Positions 10,501 through 20,500 of a stretch of DNA of 64,000 nucleotides are shown in pieces; position 1 is the stretch's first letter, and each line of letters begins with the position of its first letter. This DNA comes from Hypomesus transpacificus (lineage: Eukaryota; Chordata; Actinopteri; Osmeriformes; Osmeridae), in NCBI RefSeq assembly GCF_021917145.1, contig NC_061065.1, positions 2,252,767 to 2,316,766 of the forward strand. The letters are read 5' to 3'. A program made the translations under genes and the position numbers. Under the pieces are notes generated by a model. The model did no database searches. It had not been told where the DNA came from and worked only from the letters and a program-made list of their open reading frames with translations.

Positions 10501-12671
10501 GAATGTCTCGACAACCTTAAAGGTTTGAGTGAATGAACAGCATGAATGTCAAATGTATTTAGTGATTCCAGAATGTAAGTGATTTTTGTTGATTGAAAGT
10601 GATGCCAGAGAAACAATTGGATGGACAAAAATAATGTATTTTCTTCTATTCTAATACTTTGTTGATGCTTTGTTAGATTTGAAATACTTGAACTGGGTAA
10701 CCTACAGCCCTATTCTAGACGTTATTACATGGAAGAGGACCGAGGCTCTGGAGAGAGCGGCGCTTCAGTGGAACTCAGAGTGATCAGGCTCCAGTCAGCG
10801 CTGCTAATGAAGCCAGTTTACAGTTTAGACAGAACACACCATCATCACAGCCGCCCTCCCCCCCACACACACATCCCCAGTCAGCCAGTGTGTGTGTGGC
10901 TGTAGGGGGGTGGACACCATCAAACTGGGGCTCTATTATAAGCCATGGAATCCCTGTAAGGAGAAAATTATGTTCAAAAATAGAAAACTGGAAATCTCTG
11001 TGAAAGAGCTTGCTGTCCTGCTCCTGGCTTTATCCCCCCTGCAGGGGGGGGGGCAGTATTGTCCTCAGGCTATTCAGATGCCCCAACATTAGCCAACAAC
11101 GTTAGCTTCCTGTTTCAGACAGGATTACCACACACACTCGCACCCGTGGCCAGTGCTAACACACACCTACTGTAACACACACACATGAACCCCCCCACCT
11201 GGTCCAGCAGCATCTTCTGCAGGGCAGCAGTCTTGGTTGTCCCGGTGACGAGCCGGTCTAGAACCTTGTACCACCCTCCAATGACAGGGCCCTGGACACA
11301 CACACACACACACAGTGTTCAGACTGCATGGGAATGAATCCCAGATGATAAAGTGTGTAAAGATGTAAATATAAACGTGGTCAGGAATGCTGCCCTCTCT
11401 GGTCGCTCATGGTATCACACCCCGCTACAGCAACATCACAGACAATAGAGCTGTATGAAGTTAAGGAGATTACAAGTATAAATAAACTTTGTCTACGCAA
11501 CTCTGACGGAACACAGCCCAGTAGAATACAGGAGTGTTCCTCCAGGGTGTACAGTAGAGGACACACAGATCCCCTCTCTCGCTCTCGCTCTCTATCCTCT
11601 CTCTCTCTCTCTCTCCTCTCTCTCCTCTCTCTCTATCCTCTCTCTCCTCTCTCTCTCTCCTCTCTCTCTCTCCTCTCTCTCTCTCCTCTCTCTCTCTATC
11701 CTCTCTCTCTCTTTCTCGTCAAACTGGGTGATCTGGGATGGTGCCAAAAGCCTAAGCCCCAGGGGTAGGAGGGAAGGGATGGGGGGAGGAGGGGAGGGAT
11801 GGTGGGAGGAGGGGGAGGAGGGGAGGTATGGGGGGAGGAGGGGAGAGATGGGGGGAGGAGGGGAGGGATGGGGGGAGGAGGGGGAGGAGGGGAGGGATGG
11901 GGGAGGAGGGGAGGGATGGGGGGAGGAGGGGAGAGATGGGGGGAGGAGGGGAGGGATGGAGGAGGGATGGGGGGAGGAGGGGAGAGGAGGGATGGGGGGA
12001 TGAGGGAGGAAGACTCACCACAAAGAAGAAACCTATGCTCATCATCCTTGCTGTCCGGGCTACGTTGTGATTGGCCAATCCTCGCCTCTCAATCACCTGC
12101 TGCGAGATAACATCACCAGCCCCAACCAGAGAGCCTGGAGGAGAGAGGGAGGAGAGAGGGAGGAGCAAGGGGGAGGAGAGGAGGAGAATGTTCCCACACG
12201 GTTACATGTCCACTCAAGGCCTTGAGGACCTAAGGTGAATATCAGGAGGAGATGAACAGGTGAGCTGCCATCTTTGCTGCGTAACGTACATCAGAGTTTA
12301 TAAGACTTATAAACAGCATCGCCAAAATGCCATCCAGTGTTTCAGAATCAGAAAGGGATTTATTCGCCATGAAAGTTTGCACAGACAAGGAATTTGCATA
12401 CAATAAACATATAGGAATCTTACATTTAGATATATGGTCTAACTATACTAAGGATACATTATACTGAGGATAATGGTGTGTGTGAGTCTCCAGTATAAAG
12501 TGGATGTGTGTTTAGATTCAAACACACAACCTTATCCCCTCCAACCTGGAAGTCAGGTTTGAATAACATCCAGGAACCTCTACTGGTCTACGATGCAGAT
12601 CAAGTGTAGCCCTGCACAATATGATGCAGACTGTTATAAAACAACTGCGATATGAATCTCAATGGAAGGCA

Positions 12672-12704
<33 letters not shown>

Positions 12705-15258
12705 CTGTGTGTGTGTGTGTCTGTGTGTGTGTCCATCATGTTGACAGAGCTGTTCCTCCTCTCTGAAGTAAATGTCAGTCTCCTTCCCTGTGCTGGTCAT
12801 CGATCTGCTCTGCCTCAAACTAGCTCAGGGAGCCCCTTCCTCTGCCTCCCCTTCATCTGCCTCTCCCTGTGTGTGTGTGTGTGTGTGTGTGTAGGGACTT
12901 CCTAAGGTCATGCAGGTCTTCTCCAGCCAGAGAAGCAGCTCTTTAGAAGGAGCATCTTAACGACACACTGCAGCTCCTGTCTAGAAATGTCACCAGAACT
13001 CAAGACTGCTGGAAGACAGACATCTGATGTATGCTTTCATTCTCCCTCTATCTCCTACCGGAACACACACACACACAAAGAGCATGCACTTAGTACATTC
13101 GAAGAATAATCATCTTTCCTGTCTTAAGTTCATGTCAGTGTTTACAGCTTTCAAGTGTTCAGAGACTGAAGTCAGGCCCTGGGTCTGGTGAGGGACTCTG
13201 TCCTCAACACACACCTTCAACACTGTAAATATCACAGAAACACACACACTGTAAATGTTCTTTCTGAGAAATTGTCTTTCAACCTGTCTGGCGGACAGCC
13301 CCCTTACTCCAGGTAACCTTTACAAAACCTTAACAACACCACATAAGACCGGGGCTCCGCCCAAACGACCTTCTAGCACCTACTCATAAACCCAGGAAAT
13401 AGAGCACAGTGGTTAGAGCATCTGACAACAGATTAAGAGGTTGCAAGTTCAAATCCCACTGTTCCTTGTTTTGGATCAAATCAACTGCTTCATGACTAAG
13501 TGCTTGGTTCAGAGCGAGGCAGCCAAGGACTCTGCCCTTGGAGGCCGGAGAGCCATGGAGAGGCAGGGGAGGCTGGAGGCAGGCTGGACGCAGCCCAGGC
13601 TAAGTGCTGCGGTCTGGGGAGAAGTTGGCAGCTGTCCCCCTGCTGTCCTGGCTGGTCCAAAGGGGAGGGAGAAATGGAGGAGAAAGAGAGGGGGACAGAG
13701 AGAGGAGGAGAGATGGAGGAGGGAGAGAGGAGGAGAGATGGAGGAGGGAGAGAGGGGGACAGAGAGAGGAGAGATGGAGGTGGGAGAGAGGCGGAGAGAT
13801 GGAGGAGGGAGAGATGGATCCAGAGCGTTTAGCTGATGATGATGATGGCCTGACCTGGTCCTGACCTCGCTACACTGTGACTTTGAGATGCGTACTGACA
13901 CTGGACTCTTCCTTCAGTCATCCCTCGCTCCCCCCCTCCCTCATCCCCCCCTGCACAATCTGGATGGAAAGCCTTCCAGAACATTTATGGAAGCTTTCCA
14001 GAATGTCCGCAGCAGAAATAACTAACTGGATTATCACACACACACGTCCATTTGCAACAAACAAGACTACAGCAGTAAACAGACTTCGAAACAAAATGAC
14101 GTTAGTGCTCATGGGCTAATGGGTATGTCTGTGACTAAGTTATTGGGCGGAGCCTATGCTCAAGGAACCAATCGTCCCTTCACAACAAGCCAGAGTGTCG
14201 CCTGATGTGAGACATGCCACAAAGACAGTTCCTGTGTGTGTGTGTGTGTGTGTGGGGGGGGGGGGGGCAGAGTGGGTTTGTGGTTGTGTGTGTTGGAGGG
14301 GGGGGGGAGTGTGTGTATAGGGGGGTAAGGTAAACTATCCCATAATAGCATCCAGCCTTCACAGGAACCACATTGGGCCTGGCATCTCACCAGGGTTTGT
14401 CACTGCGGTAACGCAACACTAAAACATGACATGCTGTTGACATTCTCTAAGTGAATCATTTCCGGTCACACACACACACACTTGTCATCTAGGAGGAGCC
14501 CCTCCAGAGAGACCGAGTGAGGGGGGGGGGGGGAGACTGTGTGTGATGGAGGAGGACAAGTGATGCAGGGTGCAGGGTGAGTCAGGGTGAAGTAGCAAAG
14601 TTATTAAAGATCAGAGGGTTTAACCAGCACCAACACTAGACAGCATGTCACTGTTCAGCTCTCCAGTGGCCAGACACTGATGGGTCAGGTGACCTGTGAC
14701 CCCAGACACTGATGGGTCAGGTGACTTGTGACCCCAGACACTGATGGGTCAGGTGACCTGTGACCCCAGACACTGATCGGTCAGGTGACTTGTGACCCCA
14801 GACACTGATGGGTCAGGTGACCTGTGACCCCAGACACTGATGGGTCACAGACATCTACAAATATATACATGAAGATTTGATTGGATGTCCTGCCTTGCCC
14901 TGGATTCCTCCTCTGACCAATCACAGCCTTAGCAGGGCGCCACGGAAACATAAGTGGTACAAGTTACACCGTCACTGAGTCAACAGGAAGTAGAATGAGG
15001 TGATGTTTACATACCGGCCGGCCAGCCCGTTTAGATTCACCCCCCCTCTCCCCCTCCTCAGAGGGGTAAACACTGGGAATAGTCTCTGAGATGGAGTTGA
15101 CCTCGCTGTTCTGGGTTTCAGCCCAGAGAGCGTTGAAGGGAATCTCAGGGAGTTGGCCAGAGAGGTGTGTGTGTGTGTGTACCTGCTGTGATGATCTGGA
15201 CAGACCAGGGGTGTGTGTGTGTGTGTGTGTACCTGCTGTGATGATCTGGACAAACCAG

Positions 15259-15292
<34 letters not shown>

Positions 15293-15365
15293 CTGCTGTG
15301 ATGATCTGGACAGACCAGGGGTGCCTGATCATCAGGGCCTGGTAGGATCTCCACAGGACAGACAT
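6323..15365 (-). CDS. mpv17: mpv17: inner mitochondrial membrane protein MPV17
   Basis: Complete 177-aa MPV17/PMP22-family channel-like protein of the mitochondrial inner membrane, needed for mtDNA maintenance; loss gives the transparent/roy orbison zebrafish phenotype. Human MPV17 is 176 aa. Coding exons on the minus strand: 15293-15365 ([17 protein letters not shown]), 12019-12134 ([17 protein letters not shown]), 11199-11291 ([14 protein letters not shown]), 8185-8280 ([13 protein letters not shown]), 6893-6925 ([11 protein letters not shown]), 6745-6797 ([16 protein letters not shown]) and 6323-6392 ([17 protein letters not shown], stop TGA). All have GT-AG borders and matching phases. 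An extra ATG sits one codon upstream (15368). The exon 6745-6797 donor is weak (GTTGAC). Five of the six introns carry a tandem array or CA repeat close to the donor. An upstream non-coding exon is likely. Confidence 0.96.
6515..6736. repeat. minisatellite in mpv17 last intron
   Basis: Tandem units of GAGAGCAGGGTGTGGAG (17 bases, some shortened) on the plus strand, about 13 copies. It begins fewer than 10 bases downstream of the mpv17 donor at 6744-6743. Open frames on both strands here are repeat shadows. Confidence 0.95.
7561..7588. repeat. poly(C) run of about 28
   Basis: Nearly uninterrupted C homopolymer in an mpv17 intron. Its length is likely to be unstable and error-prone in sequencing. 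Confidence 0.95.
7810..7845. repeat. teleost SINE-type 3' tail (TTTGGATAAAAG motif)
   Basis: Carries CACTTTGGATAAAAGTGTC, a variant of the motif (usually GCTTTGGATAAAAGCGTCTG) that ends many teleost SINEs. Related copies lie near 32628, 36849, 37590 (reverse), 58593 (reverse), 59430 and 60804. Confidence 0.6.
7930..8178. repeat. about 33-base minisatellite at mpv17 exon donor
   Basis: Seven or so copies of a unit containing GGTTAGTCCTGTACTGTA and TTGTAGCCCCA. It starts about six bases into the intron after the donor at 8184-8183. On the gene strand each unit carries GGACTAACC, resembling a branch-point core (CTAAC). Confidence 0.92.
8695..10453. mobile_element. long inverted-repeat (foldback) element in mpv17 intron
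   Basis: Two arms in opposite orientation, about 8695-9210 and 9388-10453, share the same blocks in mirror order: TATGGGGCTCCGTTTGTAAA, a TAACTTATTCAGAGCAATGT block, ATTTAACATTTAC simple repeats, GGGGCGTGGCT blocks and TATTGGCCAATA. A unique loop of about 175 bases separates them. The right arm is interrupted by a LINE 3' end (about 9715-10198). No coding capacity is seen, so it is a non-autonomous palindromic element of unidentified family. Confidence 0.8.
9715..10198 (+). mobile_element. 5'-truncated LINE 3' end inserted in the foldback element
   Basis: Begins with a degraded reading frame that has the SHPGHS...[17 protein letters not shown] pattern typical of the C-terminus of CR1/L2-type reverse transcriptase ORFs (LPSGRR-R-I-T pattern). 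It continues through an AT-rich 3' UTR and ends in a TTCTGATTCTGATTC tail. Partial copies of the same 3' end lie at about 12343-12475 and 57960-58020. The assignment to an L2/CR1-like clade is by pattern only. Confidence 0.6.
11575..11716. repeat. (CT)n microsatellite
   Basis: CTCTCTCC-rich tract with occasional ATC interruptions, in the mpv17 intron upstream of the exon at 11199-11291. Confidence 0.95.
11770..12008. repeat. GGGAGGAGGGGAGGGAT minisatellite in mpv17 intron
   Basis: G-rich on the plus strand and C/T-rich in the mpv17 transcript. It begins about ten bases into the intron after the donor at 12018-12017. Rich in G runs and therefore G-quadruplex capable. Confidence 0.93.
12343..12475 (-). 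mobile_element. LINE 3'-end fragment (reverse copy)
   Basis: Starts GAATCAGAAAGGGATTTATT and contains TTTGCACAGACAAGGAATTT, the reverse complement of the tail at 10100-10198. A 5'-truncated copy of the same family in an mpv17 intron. Confidence 0.7.
12676..12735. repeat. (TG)n microsatellite
   Basis: TG dinucleotide tract with a few TCTG interruptions in an mpv17 intron. A second, shorter TG tract lies at 12868-12893. Confidence 0.9.
13390..13460 (+). mobile_element. tRNA-derived SINE fragment
   Basis: Has an A-box-like stretch (CACAGTGGTTAGAGCATC) and a B-box (AGTTCAAATCCC) at the right spacing, but no cloverleaf ends, so a SINE head rather than a tRNA gene. Confidence 0.5.
13670..13815. 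repeat. GA-rich minisatellite
   Basis: GGAGAGATGGAGGAGGGAGA-type units in an mpv17 intron. Overlapping open frames are repeat shadows. Confidence 0.9.
14671..14850. repeat. 33-base minisatellite, about 5 copies
   Basis: Contiguous units start CAGACACTGATGGGTCAGGT and end TGTGACCCC, with a C/T alternation between units, in an mpv17 intron. Confidence 0.93.
15162..15330 (-). repeat. mpv17: tandem copies of mpv17 exon end + donor + CA repeat
   Basis: The last about 30 bases of the first mpv17 coding exon, its donor (GCAG|GTACAC) and a CA tract occur three times in tandem. The genuine copy is at 15291-15320; intronic copies are at about 15231-15260 and 15181-15210. The intronic copies keep the exon 3'-end sequence and a consensus donor but lack the start codon and an acceptor. 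Confidence 0.93.
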
Positions 15366-15837
15366 CATTACCCACTTCTGCAACACACACACACATCTTA
15401 TTAGATAAGCATGAAAAAAGCAACAATGCATTGGCTTTTTTAGAATGCTTAAATTTTGGTCAAATGCCATACTTTTTTTACTCGTTACGCAAGTCCCAAC
15501 ATGCAATGCCCTGCGCGAGAGACGTGCTCTATCTCGAGGATGCTGTTAACTAATAACAGGCACGTGTTCAACTCCACAACGCTACGCATTAGCGAAATGT
15601 TAGAACATTTATACATTAAAAACAAATACTACCAAATATTTCTATACTATGAGATATAAAGCCATGTCGGCGTGTTAGAGTCCTGTCAGGCCAACACAGC
15701 AGGACAGTTTCTGGCTCTACTTCTTAGTTCTTACACTTATGCAACAGCAAGTACGATTTTGAAATAAAATAGTTCGTATTTAGTTACACAACAAGAACCT
15801 ATCGTAAGATGAATAGTAACATTCCTAAAGGGCTCAC

Positions 15838-15960
15838 CCGGTTGTACTGACACCGATACAAAGAGACAGTAGAATAAAAGTGTTACATGCCTGTTTCCTC
15901 CGGTCCAAACGAGAGGCAGAGGAACACCGGGCAACACGTCACTTCCACTATAAACACGCA
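15838..15960 (-). other. mpv17: mpv17 putative non-coding first exon
   Basis: The ATG-bearing exon has an acceptor (TTGCAG at about 15378) 9 to 12 bases before the ATG, so a 5' UTR exon must lie upstream. A strong donor, CAACCGG|GTGAGC (GT at 15837-15836), follows GC-richer sequence. The 5' limit is a guess. Confidence 0.4.
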
Positions 15961-17528
15961 GTAAGGTGGAGTATGTCGCCCTTTGGTGGTGCAAAAGTGC
16001 ATCAGTCACTTGCGTCCTTGAGTATTGTTGAAGGCCGACTCTGTTTACCGGAGTTTTGTAGCGTGATGAAGGACGCTGATAAGAAACTGACGAAGGCCAT
16101 ACGGCAACGCGTTCAAGAAAAACTAACAAAACATTTCAGTTTATATTATTTTATTGTTTCAACATAAAATAGTAACATAGAATGTGTATGTATTGTGTTT
16201 GTAAAGTTGCATTTGGGAATAAGGGTTATAAACGGATCCTTTTTAATACCATCTTGCCCAACCACACCGACACAACACAACTTTTTAGTTTTGAGACAAA
16301 TCCTAAATGTAACTGAGCCGTTTTAGACAATGTAACCACATGATCACGTGCAGTTCCAGTAAGAAACAAAATACAGTTCTACAGTCTGACGATGCCGAAG
16401 GGCAGCCCCGTACTTTACCGACAAGGAACTAAGAAAAATTCCAATAACGCGGTTTTTCTACCGGGTCTAAACTAAACCAATAGTCTGGAACCAATATGTT
16501 GTAAACGTTAAGTTATTTTTAAAAGTACCGGTCGTCACATTTTCATTTACATTTGAAGACTTTAATAAACATTTACTCTTTAGACATTGGCAAGGAAATA
16601 ATTTACAATGGAAATAAAAGCATTCAAGTATATCATCCAGAGAAATGTGAGCAAGGTCATTCTACATGGAGGCACCTCATGTCATCGCCCAGATTCAAGT
16701 CTACATTATTTTACCACACAAAGATGGCAAAGATATCCCTTTATTAGTAAATACTGCCTGAGTCTTTCCCCCTCAGCTAAGACACCTTAGAATCAGTGAA
16801 ACCCTGTGGGCCTGTTTCAATACTCCACACTGCTCTGTGGCCCAGTCTCAATACTCCACACTCCTCTGTGGCCCAGTCTCAATACTCCACACTCCTCTGT
16901 GGCCCAGTCTCAATACTACACACTGCTCTGGGTGGTTTTCAGTGATCACTTGAGCTGACAGATGGACGCTTTGCAGCGGCAAACTACTGATGGTGTCAAA
17001 AGCAGTGAGATAATAAGGAAGCTTATTTATATATTTGAAAAAGGTCTAGTATTGATGATGTCGATGTTAAACTACCAACCTAAAACCACACCATCACACC
17101 AGACTGGAGCTAGACCACATGTTTAGTGATGAACAGCCTTCAATCTCCCTGCGTTTTACCATGGTAAGACCTGGTCACCATGGTTGCAGTGCTTAACACT
17201 GTATGACCTGGTTGGTTATCATGGTTACCTTGTTTACGACCTCGTCACCGTGGTCTCACACATGGGAAAACTGGCAACAAACAGTATCAGAGACGCTCCT
17301 ACACACATTTGTAATCTCTTTCTCTGTCTCTCTCTGCAGGTGTCACTGATGGGGCAGGAGGGCGAGGGGGGCAGGAGGGCGAGGGGGGCAGGAGGGCGAG
17401 GGGGGGGGGGGGTAGAAAAGGTTTCAGTAGCAGACATGGCAAAGTGCTTGGATAGTGAAACACCCTTTTTTCTTCCATCCCTCCATCTTTCCTGTCCTCC
17501 ATCCTTCAGTAGTCCATCCCTTCATCCT
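15961..17528. other. mpv17 upstream / uckl1 3' UTR
   Basis: No exon recognised. Contains the mpv17 promoter region, four tandem copies of a 31-base unit with CAGTCTCAATACTCCACACT at about 16815-16935, and the uckl1 3' UTR. The latter carries three copies of GGCGAGGGGGGCAGGAGG at about 17355-17405. A candidate uckl1 poly(A) signal is at 16740-16745. Confidence 0.5.
16740..16745 (-). promoter_or_regulatory. uckl1: candidate poly(A) signal of uckl1 (AATAAA)
   Basis: AATAAA on the gene strand, about 0.8 kb after the uckl1 stop at 17529-17531. Chosen by position only. Confidence 0.3.
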
Positions 17529-20500
17529 TCAGTAGTCCATCCCTTCATCACTCTCGTACCAGTCTGAGGGTGCGTCCGTGCCAAAGTAGCGGTCCCCAAA
17601 ATTACCTTGAAGGAGAGAGCAGAGCAGTCAGTCAGTCATGTTGTCATGGTTACTGCTTCCCTGTAAGTGACAAACAGATGACCTGCAGTGAAATAGATGA
17701 CCCAACACCCCAGTCAAAATCCCTGCTGATTCATTTCACAGGCTGTCCTGAACGGCTCACAAGATGGAACACGTCCCCTCCTGATGAGGTCATCAGCCAA
17801 TGACACTTCTTCAATGATCATTCATCACAATAACAAAGAGAGAGGGAGAGAGAGAGAAGGGGGTAGAGAGGGAAAGATGAATAGATACAGAGAGGGGAGG
17901 AGTACAGAGAGGAGAGGGAGGTAGGCTGTCCTCACCGATGCCAGGGATGATGTGGAACTGGTCGTTGACCTTCTTGTCGACGGCCGTGGTGATGATGCGG
18001 ACCCTGGGGAAGGCATAGGCCACGGAGTGGACTCCCATCTCAGCCATGAGCAGAGACAGCAGGAAGATCTGCTCCTCCTCGACATCATGGTCCTGGGAGG
18101 GAGAGGGGGCAGAGAGGGGGCAGGGAGAGGGGGCAGGGAGAGGGGGCAGGGAGAGGGGGCAGGGAGAGGGGACAGGGAGAGGGGGCAGAGAGAGGGGGCA
18201 GAGAGAGGGGGCAGGGAGAGGGGGCAGAGAGAGGGGGCAGGGAGGGGGCAGGGAGAGGGGGCAGGGAGAGGGGGCAGGGAGAGGGGACAGGGAGAGGGGG
18301 CAGAGAGAGGGGGCAGGGAGAGGGGGCAGGGAGAGGGGGCAGGGAGAGGGGGCAGAGAGAGGGGGCAGGGAGAGGGGGCAGAGAGAGGGGGCAGGGAGAG
18401 GGGGCAGGGAGAGGGGACAGGGAGAGGGGGCAGAGAGAGGGGGCAGGGAGAGGGGGCAGAGAGAGGGGGCAGGGAGGGGGCAGGGAGAGGGGGCAGGGAG
18501 AGGGGGCAGGGAGAGGGGGCAGGGAGAGGGGGCAGGGAGAGGGGGCAGGGAGAGGGGGCAGAGAGAGGGGGCAGGGAGAGGGGGCAGAGAGAGGGGGCAG
18601 GGAGAGGGGGCAGGGAGAGGGGGCAGGGAGAGGGGGCAGGGAGAGGGGACAGGGAGAGGGGGCAGAGAGAGGGGGCAGGGAGAGGGGGCAGAGAGAGGGG
18701 GCAGGGAGGGGGCAGGGAGAGGGGGCAGAGAGAGGGGGCAGGGAGAGGGGGCAGAGAGAGGGGGCAGGGAGAGGGGGCAGGGAGAGGGGGCAGGGAGAGG
18801 GGGCAGGGAGAGGGGGCAGGGAGAGGGGGCAGGGAGGGGGCAGGGAGAGGGGGCAGGGAGAGGGGGCAGGGAGGGGGCAGGGAGAGGGGGCAGGGAGAGG
18901 GGGCAGGGAGAGGGGGCAGGGAGAGGGGGCAGGGAGAGGGGGCAGGGAGAGGGGGCAGAGAGAGGGGGCAGGGAGAGAGGGGGCAGGGAGAGGGGGCAGG
19001 GAGAGGGGGCAGGGAGAGGGGGCAGAGAGAGGGGGCAGAGAGAGGGGGCAGGAGAGAGGGGGCAGAGAGAGGGGGCAGGGAGAGGGGGCAGGGAGGGGGG
19101 GCAGGGAGAGGGGGCAGGGAGAGGGGGCAGGGAGGGGGGGCAGGGAGAGGGGGCAGGGAGAGGGGGCAGGGAGAGGGGGTAGGGAGAGGGGGCAGGGAGA
19201 GGGGGCAGGGAGAGGGGGCAGGGAGAGGGGGCAGGGAGAGGGGGCAGAGAGAGGGGGCAAAGAGAGGGGGCAGGGAGAGGGGGCAGAGAGAGGGGGCAGG
19301 GAGAGGGGGCAGGGAGAGGGGGCAGAGAGAGGGGGCAGGGAGAGGGGGCAGGGAGAGGGGGTAGGGAGAGGGGGTAGGGAGAGGGGGGTAGGGAGAGGGG
19401 GCAGGGAGAGGGGGCAGGGAGAGGGGGCAGGGAGAGGGGGCAGAGAGAGGGGGCAGAGAGAGGGGGCAGGGAGAGGGGGCAGAGAGAGGGGGCAGGGAGA
19501 GGGGGCAGGGAGGGGGCAGGGAGAGGGGGCAGGGAGAGGGGGCAGGGAGAGGGGGCAGGGAGGGGGGGCAGGGAGAGGGGGCAGGGAGGGGGGGCAGGGA
19601 GAGGGGGCAGGGAGAGGGGGTAGGGAGAGGGGGCAGGGAGAGGGGGCAGGGAGAGGGGGCAGGGAGAGGGGGCAGAGAGAGGGGGAGGGAGAGGGGGCAG
19701 GGAGGGGGCAGGGAGAGGGGGCAGGGAGAGGGGGCAGGGAGAGGGGGCAGGGAGAGGGGGGGCAGGGAGAGGGGGCAGGGAGAGGGAGAGGGGGGAGGGA
19801 GAGGGGGCAGGGAGAGGGGGCAGGGAGAGGGGGCAGGGAGAGGGGGCAGGGAGAGGGGGCAGGGAGAGGGGACAGGGAGGGGGCAGGGAGTGGGGGCAGG
19901 GAGAGGGGGCAGGGAGAGGGGGTAGGGAGAGGGGGCAGGGAGAGGGGGCAGAGAGAGGGGGCAGAGAGAGGGGGCAGAGAGAGGGGGCAGAGAGAGGGGG
20001 CAGGGAGAGGGGGCAGGGAGAGGGGGCAGGGAGAGGGGGCAGAGAGAGGGGGCAGGGAGAGGGGGCAGGGAGAGGGGGCAGAGAGAGGGGGCAGAGAGAG
20101 GGGGCAGGGAGAGGGGGCAGAGAGGGGCTGTGAAGTTGAACATTACCTACAGGTAAGACACCATGGACCTTGTCCACTGTTGACTATGTGAACTTCCCTC
20201 TATTTACATTTGGTAAGAGGTTAGGGGAGAGGCCCTGTGGGTGCCTGTGTGTGTGTGTGTGTGTGTGTGTGCAGAAGGACTGGTGTGTTCCAGGACCCAC
20301 CAGCAGCACCCTGACAGCCATGAGAGCAGCTGCTCCAGTGGACACGGTGCTGTCCATCAGGATCACATAGTCCTCACTGATGTCCCGGGGCAGCCGGAGG
20401 TAGTGCAGCTGGGGGGACAAGCACACGTCATCAGGGATGTGTGTCTGTGTGTGTGGACCTCTGGTTCTCCACTGTGTGTGTGTGTGTGTACCTCTGGTTC

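Noticed and set aside
13390-13460. Possible tRNA gene
   Set aside because: A- and B-box-like words are present but the acceptor stem and anticodon arm do not pair; fits a SINE head.
17811-20177. Open frames of 772-788 codons (Pro/Leu/Ser/Cys-rich) and Gly/Arg/Glu frames on the other strand
   Set aside because: They translate a 13-base repeat in an intron; several frames on both strands are open at once and no unique protein sequence is present apart from the uckl1 exon at the end.
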